Shown: positions 44,674 through 55,021 of the stretch, in pieces
How positions within the stretch are numbered: the stretch's first letter is position 1
Layout of the letters: each line of letters starts with the position of its first letter
Source of the DNA: Pontibacillus sp. HMF3514
GTDB lineage: Bacteria; Bacillota; Bacilli; Bacillales; BH030062
Assembly: GCF_009858175.1 (NCBI RefSeq)
Contig: NZ_CP047393.1
Span: 2,294,001-2,358,000 of the forward strand
Direction: 5' to 3'
Length of the DNA: 64,000 bases
Position numbers and translations under genes: made by a program
Notes under the pieces: model-generated
Databases searched by the model: none
What the model was told of the DNA's origin: nothing
Seen by the model: the letters and a program-made list of their open reading frames with translations, nothing else

Positions 44674-46158
44674 TTATGATGGCAAATAAGAAACACCCAT
44701 TAAATATTCATCTACCTCACGAGCGACTTCACGTCCTTCATTAATCGCCCAAACAATCAAGCTTTGACCTCTTCTGGCATCACCAGCTGAGAAGACACCT
44801 TCTACATTCGTTGTGTACTCTCCATATTTCGCATCCACGCAGCTTCTCTCAGTAGTATTGACACCAAAATGTTTCAATACCGGTTGTTCTGGTCCTTCGA
44901 AGCCAATGGCGATGAATACGTGCTGGGCAGGCCATACTTGTTCTGTTCCCGGAATTTCCCGATGAACGAACCCTCTGTTTTCATCTTTAACCTTTTCCAA
45001 TTGGATCGTGTGAAGCTCTTTCAAATCCCCGTTTTCGTCCTTTATAAATTCTTTCGTTTGAATGGAATAACGGCGTGGATCTTTTCCGAACTCCCCTTCT
45101 GCCTCTTTATAGGCGTAATCCAATGTGTACACATCAGGTGGCTCAGGCCATAAGTTATCCTCTGTCCTTTTGAGTGGCTTTTGTGGGTGCTTACCAAATT
45201 GCACAACACTCTTACATTTTTGTCGAAGGGCTGTGGCAACACAGTCAGCTCCTGTGTCTCCACCTCCGATTACAATAACGTCTTTTCCTTCTACATTAAT
45301 GTATTGATCTTGAGTATCTTCATTGAATAACTTTTGCGTTGAGGCTGTTAGATAGTCCATCGCATAATGGATGCCTTTAGAGTCACGCCCAGGTATGTTC
45401 ATATCACGTTGTTTTTGAGCTCCTGTACATAAAATGACTGCATCGTGCTGATTTTGTAATTCTTCAGCCGTAATGTCTTTCCCAACCTCTGTATTCGTTA
45501 CAAAATGAATCTCTTCTTGCTCTAACAAATCAATCCGGCGTTGAACAATTTCCTTCTCAAGCTTCATATTTGGAATACCGTATGTTAACAATCCACCAGC
45601 ACGGTTTGATCGTTCATAAACAGTTACGGAATGCCCCGCTTGATTCAGTTGGTCTGCTGCAGCTAAACCAGCTGGTCCAGAGCCAATCACCGCAATACTT
45701 TTCCCTGTTCTATCCTCTGGAATACGGGGCGTAATCCACCCATTTTCAAAGCCTTTATCAATAATCGTACGTTCAATATCTTTGATAGCTACAGCTGGGT
45801 CAGAAATAGCTAGTGTACATCCCCCTTCACAAGGAGCGGGGCAAACCCGCCCTGTGAATTCAGGAAAGTTGTTTGTTTTTTGCAGCTTTTCTAAAGCTTC
45901 CTTCCACCTTCCACGATAGACAAGGTCGTTCCATTCAGGGATCAGGTTGTTGATAGGACACCCTGTTGCCACACCTTTAATCTCCATCCCCGTGTGACAA
46001 AAAGGAGTGCCGCAGTCCATACAGCGAGCTCCTTGCCTTTTCAGTTCCTCATCCGAGAAAGGGGCAACGTATTCATTCCAGTCCTTTATACGTTCACCAG
46101 GGTTTCTTTTCGTTGCTTCTTCACGAGCTATCTCCATAAATCCAGTTGCTTTCCCCAT
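44674..46158 (-). CDS. gltD: glutamate synthase small subunit
   Basis: NADPH-oxidising subunit of glutamate synthase, which passes electrons to the large subunit. The 494 residues have an N-terminal Fe-S domain (CMDCGTPFCHTG, CPINNLIP, CPAPCEGGC). A first FAD-binding GSGPAGLAAADQL, the NADPH site GGGDTGADCVATAL, and the final SAGDARRGQSLIVWAI follow. GGAGAGG precedes the ATG. It lies 16 bases after gltB. Confidence 0.93.
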   Translation of the reverse strand: MGKATGFMEIAREEATKRNPGERIKDWNEYVAPFSDEELKRQGARCMDCGTPFCHTGMEIKGVATGCPINNLIPEWNDLVYRGRWKEALEKLQKTNNFPEFTGRVCPAPCEGGCTLAISDPAVAIKDIERTIIDKGFENGWITPRIPEDRTGKSIAVIGSGPAGLAAADQLNQAGHSVTVYERSNRAGGLLTYGIPNMKLEKEIVQRRIDLLEQEEIHFVTNTEVGKDITAEELQNQHDAVILCTGAQKQRDMNIPGRDSKGIHYAMDYLTASTQKLFNEDTQDQYINVEGKDVIVIGGGDTGADCVATALRQKCKSVVQFGKHPQKPLKRTEDNLWPEPPDVYTLDYAYKEAEGEFGKDPRRYSIQTKEFIKDENGDLKELHTIQLEKVKDENRGFVHREIPGTEQVWPAQHVFIAIGFEGPEQPVLKHFGVNTTERSCVDAKYGEYTTNVEGVFSAGDARRGQSLIVWAINEGREVAREVDEYLMGVSYLPS

Positions 46159-46174
46159 TTTCCTCTCTCCTTTC

Positions 46175-49100
46175 CTACTTCCCTACTACTAAAGGGGGAG
46201 TGTTTGGTGTCTTTTTCTTCTCTGAAAATTTCTCTTCAAAAGCGCTTAGACTAGCTTCTTTTTCAGATAATCCGCTCGCTCTTTTCTCTTCAATTTGTTG
46301 TAGCATGAGCTTGTAGTCATGTGGGATAACCTTCACAAATTTTCTCACGGATTCGTTCCAATGATTTAGTAAGTGAGCTGCTTTTAAACTACCTGTATGC
46401 GTGTAGTGAGCGTGAATCATTTGTTGAAGTTCTGTGATTTCTTCTAGATCTGACATATCTTCAAAATCGATCATCTCTTGGTTGCACAGATGCTTAAATG
46501 TTTCTCGATCTTCTGATAGAACGTAAGCTATACCACCTGACATACCAGCTGCGAAATTTTTACCGACATCACCTAAGACAGCGACTCGACCTCCTGTCAT
46601 GTATTCACAACCGTGGTCACCGATACCTTCTACAACCACATTAGCTCCACTATTTCGCACAGCAAAACGTTCTCCTGCCTGACCATTAATATAGGCTTCA
46701 CCTGATGTAGCTCCATAAAAAGCAACATTTCCGATGATGACGTCGCTGTTTGATTTCGGTACATCCTGATGCTTGGCGATCGAGATTTTTCCGCCAGATA
46801 AACCTTTTCCTACGTAGTCGTTCGCATCACCCGTTAGGGAAAGCGATAGACCTCTCGGAATGAATGCACCAAAACTTTGACCTGCTGATCCAGTAAAACG
46901 AAGTGAAATCGTATCAGTTGGTAAGCCTTCTTCACCGTATCGTTTAGAAATTTCACTACCTACAATGGTTCCTACAGTACGGTAAATATTTCGGATCGAG
47001 AACTCAGCAGTCATTGGTTTCCCTGTTGCAATGGATGTGGAGACCGCTGGAAGTAGCTCCTTGATATCTAATGATTCCTCAATACGATGATTCTGCTCTT
47101 TAATGCAAGTACGCTCTCCTTCTGGTTGATAAATGAGTTTCGAAAGATCTAAAGTACGAGCTTTCGGATGGTTTTTCGCTCGTTCACTTACAGATAATAC
47201 ATCCGTACGCCCTACCATTTCTTTAACGGTGCGGAAACCGAGTTCAGCCATGATCTCTCTCATCTCTTCTGCAACGAAATACATGTAATTTACAATGTGT
47301 TCCGCTTGACCGGAGAATTTTTTACGTAGTTCAGGGCTTTGTGTAGCAACACCAACTGGACATGTATCCTTGTGACAAACACGCATCATTACACAACCGA
47401 GAACGACAAGTGGCGCAGTTGCAAATCCATACTCTTCAGCACCTAGTAAGGATGCCATAACGACATCTTTACCGGTCATCAACTTTCCATCCGTCTCTAA
47501 TGTCACACGATCACGAAGACCATTTAACATAAGGGTTTGATGGGTTTCAGATAGTCCAAGCTCCCAAGGCAGACCAGCGTGCTTGATACTTGTTTTCGGT
47601 GATGCACCTGTACCGCCATCATATCCACTCACTGCAATAACATCTGCTGCACCTTTAGCAACACCAGCTGCAATGGTTCCAATGCCCGACTTCGCTACAA
47701 GCTTCACACTAATGCGAGCGTCACGATTGGAGTTTTTCAAATCATAAATGAGCTGCGCTAAGTCTTCAATTGAGTAGATGTCATGGTGTGGTGGTGGGGA
47801 GATAAGCCCAACACCTGTCGTAGAACCTCGTACTTTACCAATCCAAGGATATACTTTTTTACCTGGCAACTGTCCACCTTCACCTGGTTTAGCACCTTGA
47901 GCAACCTTGATCTGAAGTTCATCCGAATTCACAAGGTAGTGACTATTAACACCGAAACGTCCAGATGCAATTTGTTTAATGGCACTTCTACGTAAGTCTC
48001 CGTTTTCGTCTAATTCGAAGCGACTTGGATCTTCGCCTCCTTCACCACTGTTACTTTTACCACCAATTCGGTTCATAGCAATGGCTAGGGCTTCGTGCGC
48101 CTCTTGACTCAAGGAACCGTAAGACATTGCACCTGTTTTAAACCGTTTCACAATTGAATCCGCCGACTCCACCTCTTCTAACGGGATGGATGGTGAGTCT
48201 TTTTTAAAGGAAAATAAATTTCTCAGAAAACTCATGCGTTCCTCGTTCGCTGCTTCGGAGTACTCTTTAAATAATTCATAGTCATTTCTGCGACAAGCCC
48301 ACTGAAGCTTATGAATGGTCGTCGGGTTGAAAGCATGGAACTCGCCATTCTTTCTCCATTGAAAATCACTGCCTGATTCTAATGTTTGGTTAATCGTGTC
48401 CTGGTGAGCCTGATCATGACGGTCTTTCGCTTCCTTCGCAATTGCATTGAGACCGATTCCATCAAGCTGCGATACAGTTCCTGTGAAATAACGATCAATG
48501 ACGCTTTGACCAATTCCAACAGCCTCAAAAATTTGAGCACCTCTATAACTTTGAACTGTTGAAATCCCCATTTTGGACATGACTTTAACAATTCCTGTAG
48601 TTACATTTTTGCGATATTTTTGAACAGCTTCTTCTGCTGATAATTCTAATGATCCTTCCTCTGCTACCTGATCAAAGGTTTCATAGGCCAAATAAGGATA
48701 AATGGCATCTGCTCCATATCCAATTAACGAAGCATAATGGTGGACTTCTCTTGTCTCACCTGACTCAACTACGATACTCACTTCTGTACGTTTCCGCTCT
48801 CGAACAAGGTGTTGATGTAATGCACTTGTAGCTAAAAGAGTCGGAACCGCTACCTTTTCTGCTGTCATATGTCGATCAGACAAAATCAGTATGTTCACTC
48901 CATCATCAATTGCCTCCTCTGCTTCACGGCAAATCTCATCTAATTCCGCTTCTAAGTCGTTTGTAAATAGCGCATCGATGATTCGGCTTTTGAACTCTGG
49001 ATATTGATCTGATTCAATCTGTAGAAATTGACCTTCAGATAGAACCGGTGTATCAATTCGGAGACGGTGGCAATTGTCTTCACCTGGATGTAAAATATCC

Positions 49101-50725
49101 CCTTCTGCACCGAGATAAGTAACCGTGGATGTCACGAGTTTTTCACGAATAGAGTCAATTGGAGGATTTGTGACCTGCGCAAATAGCTGCTTAAAGTAGT
49201 TGAACAGCGATTGAGGACGGTCAGACAGAACAGCAAGAGGAGAGTCATTCCCCATGGCACCAACAGGATCTTTCCCTTCTGTGATCATCGGCACCAAATA
49301 CTTATGAATATCTTCATCGGTATAACCAAAAGCTCGCTGACGCGTAAATACATCTGAAACGGAGTGGCTTTCTAACGCTGACTCTTCTTCCAATCGGATC
49401 AGATTGTCATCTAACCACTCTCGGTATGGATGTGCTTGCGAAACCTCTGACTTAACCTCGTCGTCTGAAATAATACGTCCTTGTTCTAAATCAATCAGCA
49501 ACATTTTCCCTGGGCTTAGTCTATTTTTATAAGCCACATTTTCTTCCTCTACATCAATAACCCCAGCCTCAGATGAATAGATAATTTTATCGTCGTGGGT
49601 TACGTAATAACGGGCTGGTCTTAGGCCGTTTCGATCTAAAATGGCCCCAATTTGCTTTCCATCGGTAAACGTGATCGATGTTGGTCCATCCCACGGTTCC
49701 ATTAGTGTACTGTGATACTCATAAAAAGCTCTCTTTTCCGGACACATGTTTTCATTCTGGGACCATGGCTCAGGAATTAACATCATCGCTGCATGAGCCG
49801 GTGAACGGCCTGCCAGTACAAAAAATTCAAATGCATTATCAAGCACGGATGAGTCGCTTCCGCTCTGATCTAAGATGGGTAAAAGCTTTTTAAAGTCATC
49901 ACCAAAAGCGTCTGACACCATCTCTCGTTCACGAGCTCTCATCCAATTAATATTTCCTCTTAATGTATTGATTTCTCCGTTATGAATTAGATAACGGTTT
50001 GGGTGCGCACGTTCCCAACTTGGGAATGTGTTTGTGCTAAAGCGTGAGTGTACTAAAGAAAATGCAGATACGAAGTCCTCATCTCTTAGGTCTTCATAAA
50101 AGCCATCTACCTGCTCCGGTAGAAGCAAGCCTTTATATACAATGGTCTTGCTTGAAAAACTGGCAAAATAAAATTGACGGTCTTCTTGTTCTCCCCAGTA
50201 TTCCACCTGTTTTCGAATCACATATAATTTCCTTTCAAATGAAAGTTCTTCTTCAAGACCTCCACTTGCCCCAACAAAAACTTGGCGAATAATCGGACAG
50301 CTTTTTTGTGCTGCAATTCCGATTTTTCCGACATTTACAGGTACACTTCTCCAACCAAGAACCTTTTGTCCTTCTTGTTCGATCACTTCATTTATGCGTT
50401 GTTCTTCTCTTTTTCGTTCCTCGTCGTCTGAAAAGAAGATCATGCCAACACCATATTGGCCATTGGAAGGTAAATTTATATCCGTGCACACTTTTTGAAA
50501 AAAGTCATCTGGAATTTGAACCAATAATCCTGCTCCATCTCCTGTAAATGGATCACTTCCTTGACCGCCGCGGTGATCCAATTGGCAAAGCATCTGCAAA
50601 CCTTGCTGAACAATTTCATGGCTTGCATCACCTTTAATAGAAGCGTACAGACCAATTCCACATGCATCATGTTCCAATTCCGGGTGATAAAGTCCCTGGG
50701 AATTCGGTATCTGGTTGTATCTCAT
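46175..50725 (-). CDS. gltB: glutamate synthase large subunit
   Basis: Makes two glutamate from glutamine and 2-oxoglutarate. The 1516 residues begin with a short propeptide ending before Cys22 (EHDACGIGL), the N-terminal glutaminase nucleophile. A central domain follows, then the FMN-binding synthase barrel (GGQLPGKKVYPWIGKVRG, SGYDGGTGASPKTS). The 3Fe-4S cysteines are in CVMMRVCHKDTCPVGVATQ, and the last part is the GXGXG beta-helix. Called gltA in B. subtilis. It is divergent from gltC. Confidence 0.95.
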   Translation of the reverse strand: MRYNQIPNSQGLYHPELEHDACGIGLYASIKGDASHEIVQQGLQMLCQLDHRGGQGSDPFTGDGAGLLVQIPDDFFQKVCTDINLPSNGQYGVGMIFFSDDEERKREEQRINEVIEQEGQKVLGWRSVPVNVGKIGIAAQKSCPIIRQVFVGASGGLEEELSFERKLYVIRKQVEYWGEQEDRQFYFASFSSKTIVYKGLLLPEQVDGFYEDLRDEDFVSAFSLVHSRFSTNTFPSWERAHPNRYLIHNGEINTLRGNINWMRAREREMVSDAFGDDFKKLLPILDQSGSDSSVLDNAFEFFVLAGRSPAHAAMMLIPEPWSQNENMCPEKRAFYEYHSTLMEPWDGPTSITFTDGKQIGAILDRNGLRPARYYVTHDDKIIYSSEAGVIDVEEENVAYKNRLSPGKMLLIDLEQGRIISDDEVKSEVSQAHPYREWLDDNLIRLEEESALESHSVSDVFTRQRAFGYTDEDIHKYLVPMITEGKDPVGAMGNDSPLAVLSDRPQSLFNYFKQLFAQVTNPPIDSIREKLVTSTVTYLGAEGDILHPGEDNCHRLRIDTPVLSEGQFLQIESDQYPEFKSRIIDALFTNDLEAELDEICREAEEAIDDGVNILILSDRHMTAEKVAVPTLLATSALHQHLVRERKRTEVSIVVESGETREVHHYASLIGYGADAIYPYLAYETFDQVAEEGSLELSAEEAVQKYRKNVTTGIVKVMSKMGISTVQSYRGAQIFEAVGIGQSVIDRYFTGTVSQLDGIGLNAIAKEAKDRHDQAHQDTINQTLESGSDFQWRKNGEFHAFNPTTIHKLQWACRRNDYELFKEYSEAANEERMSFLRNLFSFKKDSPSIPLEEVESADSIVKRFKTGAMSYGSLSQEAHEALAIAMNRIGGKSNSGEGGEDPSRFELDENGDLRRSAIKQIASGRFGVNSHYLVNSDELQIKVAQGAKPGEGGQLPGKKVYPWIGKVRGSTTGVGLISPPPHHDIYSIEDLAQLIYDLKNSNRDARISVKLVAKSGIGTIAAGVAKGAADVIAVSGYDGGTGASPKTSIKHAGLPWELGLSETHQTLMLNGLRDRVTLETDGKLMTGKDVVMASLLGAEEYGFATAPLVVLGCVMMRVCHKDTCPVGVATQSPELRKKFSGQAEHIVNYMYFVAEEMREIMAELGFRTVKEMVGRTDVLSVSERAKNHPKARTLDLSKLIYQPEGERTCIKEQNHRIEESLDIKELLPAVSTSIATGKPMTAEFSIRNIYRTVGTIVGSEISKRYGEEGLPTDTISLRFTGSAGQSFGAFIPRGLSLSLTGDANDYVGKGLSGGKISIAKHQDVPKSNSDVIIGNVAFYGATSGEAYINGQAGERFAVRNSGANVVVEGIGDHGCEYMTGGRVAVLGDVGKNFAAGMSGGIAYVLSEDRETFKHLCNQEMIDFEDMSDLEEITELQQMIHAHYTHTGSLKAAHLLNHWNESVRKFVKVIPHDYKLMLQQIEEKRASGLSEKEASLSAFEEKFSEKKKTPNTPPLVVGK

Positions 50726-50824
50726 GATATACCTCCCATTTCTGAAATATATAATTTCTTTTTTATCCGTTAATCGGTTTAAATTTAATTGTAAGTTTTC
50801 AAACTATTTCAAACAATATATAAT

Positions 50825-50843
50825 TTAGATTAGAATGATCTAA
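50825..50843. promoter_or_regulatory. dyad in the gltB-gltC intergenic region, candidate GltC box
   Basis: TTAGAT and ATCTAA form a 19-base inverted repeat with a TAGAATG centre. It contains a T-N11-A arrangement as expected for LysR-type operators and lies about 33 bases before the gltC start. Binding by GltC is inferred from location. Confidence 0.55.
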
Positions 50844-50875
50844 TTTTTAGATGAATTGAATTGGAGGCCGTCACG

Positions 50876-51778
50876 GTGGAGTTAAAACAACTACATTATT
50901 TTATGGAAGTAGCCAAAAGAGAGCACATTTCAGAAGCAGCAGCTGATCTTCACGTCGCCCAATCTGCCATCAGTCGGCAAATCGCTAACCTTGAGTCAGA
51001 GCTTGGAGTCGACCTTTTTGTAAGAGAAGGAAGAAATATTAAGTTAACGCCAATCGGAAGAATCTTCTTTGACCATACCAAGACAGCAATGAAAGCAATA
51101 GAGCATGCCACAAAACAAGTGGAAGAATATTTGGATCCAGATCGTGGACAAATCCGTATTGGGTTCCCTACAAGTCTAGCCAATCATTCACTTCCAACGG
51201 TTATTTCATCCTTTAAAACACAACACCCAAATGTGGATTTCCATCTACGTCAAGGTTCTTATCAATATTTAATCGATTCTGTAAAAAAACGCGATATTGA
51301 TTTAGCCTTCCTAGGACCGGTACCAAGAGAAGATCCTGAAATTGATAGTCATATTTTATTTACCGAAAACATTTCGGTACTCATTCCGGATGACCACCCA
51401 TTAGCTGAGAGGGATCGATTGCTTTTAAGTGATTTAAAGAATGATTCGTTTGTTCTTTTTCCGGAAGGATACATTTTACGTGATATTGCTATGGATGCTT
51501 GTAAGCAAGCCGGGTTTACTCCAAACGTTTCATCTGAGGGCGTTGATTTAGATGCCATTAAGGGGCTGGTTTCTGCAGGGATGGGAGTAACGTTATTACC
51601 CGATAGTACATTTTACAGTTCTACACCTCGTTTCACGGTCAAGCTCCCTATTCAAGTTCCGGAAGTAAAGCGAACAGTCGGGATTATATCGCCAAAGAAC
51701 AGGGAATTGGCTCCTTCTGAAAAAGTGTTCTATGAGTTTGTTAAAGACTTTTTCGCTAGGTTACAGAGTTATCAGTAG
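50876..51778 (+). CDS. gltC: LysR-family activator of glutamate synthase genes, GltC
   Basis: A 300-residue LysR-type regulator, the same length as B. subtilis GltC. The N-terminal helix-turn-helix is SEAAADLHVAQSAISRQIAN, and the effector domain has FPEGYILRDIAMDACKQAGF and the GLVSAGMGVTLLP loop. In B. subtilis it activates gltAB in response to 2-oxoglutarate and glutamate. I use the GTG at 50876, with GGAGG eight bases upstream; a TTG five codons earlier lies inside that site. Divergent from gltB. Confidence 0.92.
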   Translation: MELKQLHYFMEVAKREHISEAAADLHVAQSAISRQIANLESELGVDLFVREGRNIKLTPIGRIFFDHTKTAMKAIEHATKQVEEYLDPDRGQIRIGFPTSLANHSLPTVISSFKTQHPNVDFHLRQGSYQYLIDSVKKRDIDLAFLGPVPREDPEIDSHILFTENISVLIPDDHPLAERDRLLLSDLKNDSFVLFPEGYILRDIAMDACKQAGFTPNVSSEGVDLDAIKGLVSAGMGVTLLPDSTFYSSTPRFTVKLPIQVPEVKRTVGIISPKNRELAPSEKVFYEFVKDFFARLQSYQ

Positions 51779-51871
51779 GACGGAGGTAATTTATATTATG
51801 GAAGGAAGCTTTCTTTAAAATCATAACTCTTTACTATTAAGTAACTAAGTAACGAAAAACCTATATCAATC

Positions 51872-51907
51872 AAAAAGCCGTATCACACCATATGGATACG
51901 GCTTTAA
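51872..51907 (+). terminator. intrinsic terminator of gltC
   Basis: AAAGCCGTAT pairs with ATACGGCTTT over CACACCATATGG. Confidence 0.8.
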
Positions 51908-51955
51908 ACTTGATTTTTTGCTACAAACATCCCTCACTCACCTCTAATCCAACCA

Positions 51956-51998
51956 GAACACGAACATTTAAACAAATTCAATGATAATCGTTCATAAA
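51956..51998 (+). promoter_or_regulatory. paired PurR-box-like sites upstream of guaC
   Basis: Two inverted sites, CACGAACATT and ATCGTTCATAA, lie about 17 bases apart. This is the geometry of the PurR operator (CCGAACWWT facing AWWGTTCGG), though both depart from consensus at the CC/GG positions. In B. subtilis guaC belongs to the PurR regulon. They lie just upstream of the -35 box. Confidence 0.55.
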
Positions 51999-52002
51999 AC
52001 CT

Positions 52003-52031
52003 TTGACATGCACTCCGTTTTCATGTAAATT
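52003..52031 (+). promoter_or_regulatory. sigma-A promoter of guaC
   Basis: TTGACA and TAAATT are separated by 17 bases. The TAAATT lies about 65 bases before the first guaC start. An additional PurR-like half (ATGTACGAACAAT) follows at 52037-52049. Confidence 0.65.
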
Positions 52032-52095
52032 ACACAATGTACGAACAATTATTTTTTATAACAATAAATCATTCGTCTTTTAGGGGGTGTTTTCC

Positions 52096-52671
52096 GTGGA
52101 AAATGTATTTGATTATGAAGATGTTCAATTAATTCCTGCAAAATGCGTGGTTAATAGCCGTTCTGAATGTGATACTTCCATTAAACTAGGTGATCATTCT
52201 TTCAAACTACCAGTAGTCCCTGCTAATATGCAGACCATTATAGATGAAGAAGTCGCTACGTCTCTAGCTGAAAATGGATACTTTTATGTGATGCATCGTT
52301 TTGAACCCGAAACGAGAAAAGCATTTATTCAAGATATGCACTCTCGAGAGTTAATCGCATCAATTTCTGTTGGGGTGAAACAAGAAGAGTACGAATTCAT
52401 TGAAGAATTAGCAAACGAAGGACTAATTCCAGAATTCATTACCATTGATATTGCTCATGGTCACTCCAATTCTGTAATGGAGATGATTCAACACATTAAA
52501 AAGCACTTACCACAAACGTTTGTAATCGCTGGTAATGTGGGAACTCCAGAAGCTGTTAGAGAATTAGAGAACGCAGGTGCTGATGCAACAAAAGTAGGGA
52601 TCGGCCCAGGGAAGGTTTGTATCACAAAACTTCTGTTAACAAAAAGTATCTACTATAACTTTCTACTATAA
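52096..52671 (+). pseudogene. guaC: 3'-truncated guaC (GMP reductase) copy
   Basis: Begins [17 protein letters not shown] like Bacillus GuaC and keeps the family sequence to [11 protein letters not shown] near residue 178, which includes the catalytic Cys. It then breaks into the unrelated [13 protein letters not shown] and a stop. Missing are the flap and C-terminal half that complete the barrel and bind NADPH, so activity is not expected. The GTG at 52096 is favoured over a GTG three codons earlier. It owns the promoter and PurR-like boxes; the intact copy follows 132 bases later. Confidence 0.82.
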
Positions 52672-52803
52672 AAAATCATCTCTTTCTTTATGTTGCTTTA
52701 TTTTTTGTAAACGCAAAGTAGTTAATAAAAAGTAAATCAATTTAAGGAAAGAAAACCATTTCTTACACTTTAAATTTAAGTAACTAATATTGGAGGATTA
52801 AAA

Positions 52804-53781
52804 ATGGATACTGTTTTTGATTATGAAGATATTCAATTAATACCAGCTAAGTCAACTGTTAATAGCCGTTCTGAATGTGAAACTTCCATAAACTTTGGTG
52901 GATATAATTTTAAATTGCCGATAGTCCCTGCAAATATGCAAACAGTCATAGATGAAAAATTAGCTGTTTATTTGGCTGTGAATGGTTATTTTTACATAAT
53001 GCATCGTTTTCAACCTGAAGGTAGATTAAATTTCGTTAAATATATGAAATTGAAAGGGTTAATAGCTTCTGTAAGTGTTGGAGTCAAAAAAGAAGAATAT
53101 TCTTTCATAAAAGAATTAGCTAAAGAGAATCTCACACCTGAATTTATTACAATAGATATTGCACATGGACATTCCGACACGGTAATTCAAATGATTAAAT
53201 ATATCAAAGAATACTTACCCAGAACCTTTGTTATTGCGGGAAATGTCGGTAGCCCTGAAGCAGTTCGTGAGTTAGAAAATGCAGGCGCTGATGCTACGAA
53301 ACTTGGAGTTGGGCCTGGCCGAGCCTGTATTACGAAAGTGAAGACAGGATTTGGTACAGGGGGTTGGCAATTAGCAGCATTACGTTGGTGTTCCAAGGTA
53401 GCTACCAAACCAATCATTGCAGACGGCGGTATTCGGACTCATGGCGATATTGCAAAGTCAATTCGTTTCGGGGCTTCTATGGTAATGATCGGTTCATTAT
53501 TTGCAGGTCACGAAGAATCACCAGGAACTTCTGTTGAGAATGAGGGAGTGCTTTACAAAGAATATTTCGGTTCTGCTTCTGAGTTTCAAAAGGGCGAACG
53601 AAAAAATGTAGAAGGTAAAAAACTTTTAATCGAACACAAAGGTCCCATTATTAATACTCTTAATGAAATGGAGCAAGACTTACAATCATCAATATCATAC
53701 GCTGGTGGCAATAAATTAGACGCCATACGTCATGTAGATTATGTTATTGTGAGAAACTCTATTTTTAATGGGGACAGATAA
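52804..53781 (+). CDS. guaC: GMP reductase
   Basis: Converts GMP to IMP with NADPH. The 325 residues are complete: [17 protein letters not shown] at the start, the catalytic Cys in [43 protein letters not shown] and [18 protein letters not shown] precedes the ATG. It lies directly downstream of a truncated copy about 70 percent similar over the shared part (estimated by eye). Its first half looks more AT-rich than its second half. Probably transcribed from the promoter of the broken copy. Confidence 0.9.
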   Translation: MDTVFDYEDIQLIPAKSTVNSRSECETSINFGGYNFKLPIVPANMQTVIDEKLAVYLAVNGYFYIMHRFQPEGRLNFVKYMKLKGLIASVSVGVKKEEYSFIKELAKENLTPEFITIDIAHGHSDTVIQMIKYIKEYLPRTFVIAGNVGSPEAVRELENAGADATKLGVGPGRACITKVKTGFGTGGWQLAALRWCSKVATKPIIADGGIRTHGDIAKSIRFGASMVMIGSLFAGHEESPGTSVENEGVLYKEYFGSASEFQKGERKNVEGKKLLIEHKGPIINTLNEMEQDLQSSISYAGGNKLDAIRHVDYVIVRNSIFNGDR

Positions 53782-53908
53782 TATTATTTAAATAGCGGAC
53801 ATTATATGTATTTGGTATTAAGAAATGACCGTACACTTTTTATATTTAAAACAGACAGTAAAATATTAAGTACTTTAGTTTGGAGCACAAAAAATAAAAA
53901 TGCAGTAT

Positions 53909-53952
53909 AAAATGAGCGTTGAATTGCACGGCAATTTGATGCTCATTTTTTG
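53909..53952 (+). terminator. intrinsic terminator of guaC
   Basis: AATGAGC and ATTGC pair with GCAAT and GCTCATT, followed by six T. Between it and 54241 no gene is seen apart from the repeat copy at 54084. Confidence 0.8.
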
Positions 53953-54083
53953 TTGTTATAGCAATGTTTATGAGTGTTTTGAGTCGCTATTTGCACAATA
54001 AAATGCAAACCAAATTGCGTGCATACAATAATTATTGAAGACCTTTAATTCCATGTGCAAAAGCGAATGTAATTTCGACTACA

Positions 54084-54155
54084 AAAAAGGAGCAAATTCC
54101 TTATCGGAAAATGCTCCTTCTTCTTCAACGCACCCTATAGTTTAAGTATATTGTT
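54084..54155 (-). repeat. dispersed terminator-linked repeat, copy B
   Basis: On the minus strand ACTTAAACTATAGGGTGCG is followed by a spacer, a hairpin (GGAGCA with TGCTCC, with inner pairing) and six T. It shares the AACTATAGGG-GCG part with copies A, D and E, and may terminate the minus-strand gene at 54242. Confidence 0.6.
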
Positions 54156-54241
54156 TCACAAAATCGTTTTTGAAGTTTAATGAGATACTATATCATTATA
54201 TAAAAAAACTACGAATTGACTAACTATAAATTAGAATTTGC

Positions 54242-54499
54242 CTACTTGATTCCTTCAGTCTTTAGCACATCAATGGCTTTTCTCAAAAAGTTTCTAGTTT
54301 GTTCTAAATTCGCAACCTTGGTATTATCAAAGTTGCTATCAGACCAGGATGTCTTGCCTTTAGAGCGTACAAGTAACTTTCCACCCTTTATTAAATAATG
54401 ATACGTTGCCTTGAAATTTCTATCTCGCGAGTAGGTCGTTTTCTCAAATCCTTCATTCATATCTAAGAGTTTTTGTACGACATCTTTCGTTAATCTCAT
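54242..54499 (-). CDS. 85-residue protein of unknown function
   Basis: Starts at the ATG at 54499 with AAGGAGG ten bases upstream. It reads MRLTKDVVQKLLDMNEGFEK and continues with a basic, aromatic stretch (ATYHYLIKGGKLLVRSKGKT) and a helical end. No membrane segment. I do not recognise the family; the small size and charge are compatible with a nucleic-acid or regulatory role, which is a guess. Confidence 0.6.
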   Translation of the reverse strand: MRLTKDVVQKLLDMNEGFEKTTYSRDRNFKATYHYLIKGGKLLVRSKGKTSWSDSNFDNTKVANLEQTRNFLRKAIDVLKTEGIK

Positions 54500-54670
54500 T
54501 GTTATTATCCTCCTTAAATTCCGATTTATCTGTTGGTTAAACAAGTATTGATACTTTACAGTGAAAATATATGGTATAAAAAGGTAATTCGATAATAACT
54601 CTAAAACTCCTGCTTTGTTTGTATTCGGCATTTAATTTATGTAAGAAATGGCAGTATGTTTTTTGCATAT

Positions 54671-54731
54671 TAAAACAGACCGCAAAATAAGAGTTTTGTA
54701 TAAAACTATGCATATTTTGCGGTCTGTATAT
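54671..54731. repeat. 15-bp perfect inverted repeat left of the IS110 element
   Basis: ACAGACCGCAAAATA pairs exactly with TATTTTGCGGTCTGT. An inner AGTTTT/AAAACT stem extends the hairpin. On the minus strand it is followed by TTTTAAT, so it probably was a terminator for the kinase-like gene at 56449 before the IS separated them. Confidence 0.7.
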
Positions 54732-54790
54732 TTACTGTTACTCCAGTTTAGCGCCCTCGTATATTATTATTAGTCAGATTTGTTCTGGCT

Positions 54791-54973
54791 TTTAATCCTC
54801 ATTACCTTTTTAGGAAGGTATAATGAGGTTAAATCAGATAGAGGTTGTCGCTCTGCGCCCTTGAAGCATTGTCTTCGTGCTTAAGACTGACACCTCTTTC
54901 TTTATAGAACTATTCGTATGAGCTGGATGGTACCTAGTTGCCGTATATCGAACGAGGTTGAGTATCTATAAAG
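54791..54973 (+). ncRNA. putative IS110 bridge RNA
   Basis: Three hairpins fill the left non-coding end of the element. The 5' hairpin is 54791-54833 (TTTAA.CCTCATTA.CCTT pairs with its complement). The second is 54840-54897 (AGAGGT/ACCTCT base, inner CTTGAAGCA/TGCTTAAG). The third is 54900-54973 (CTTTATAGA/TCTATAAAG base). This order matches the IS621-type bridge RNA with target- and donor-binding loops. GCGCCCT (54855-54861) equals the left flank, and TAAG (54882-54885) complements the right flank CTTA. AGCTGG (54921-54926) equals the right end, and ACGAGG (54952-54957) complements the left end CCTCGT. Transcription is not shown. Confidence 0.65.
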
Positions 54974-55021
54974 TTAAGAGGATTCCTTACATTTGATTAA
55001 TCTTATATGGGTGGTATATCT

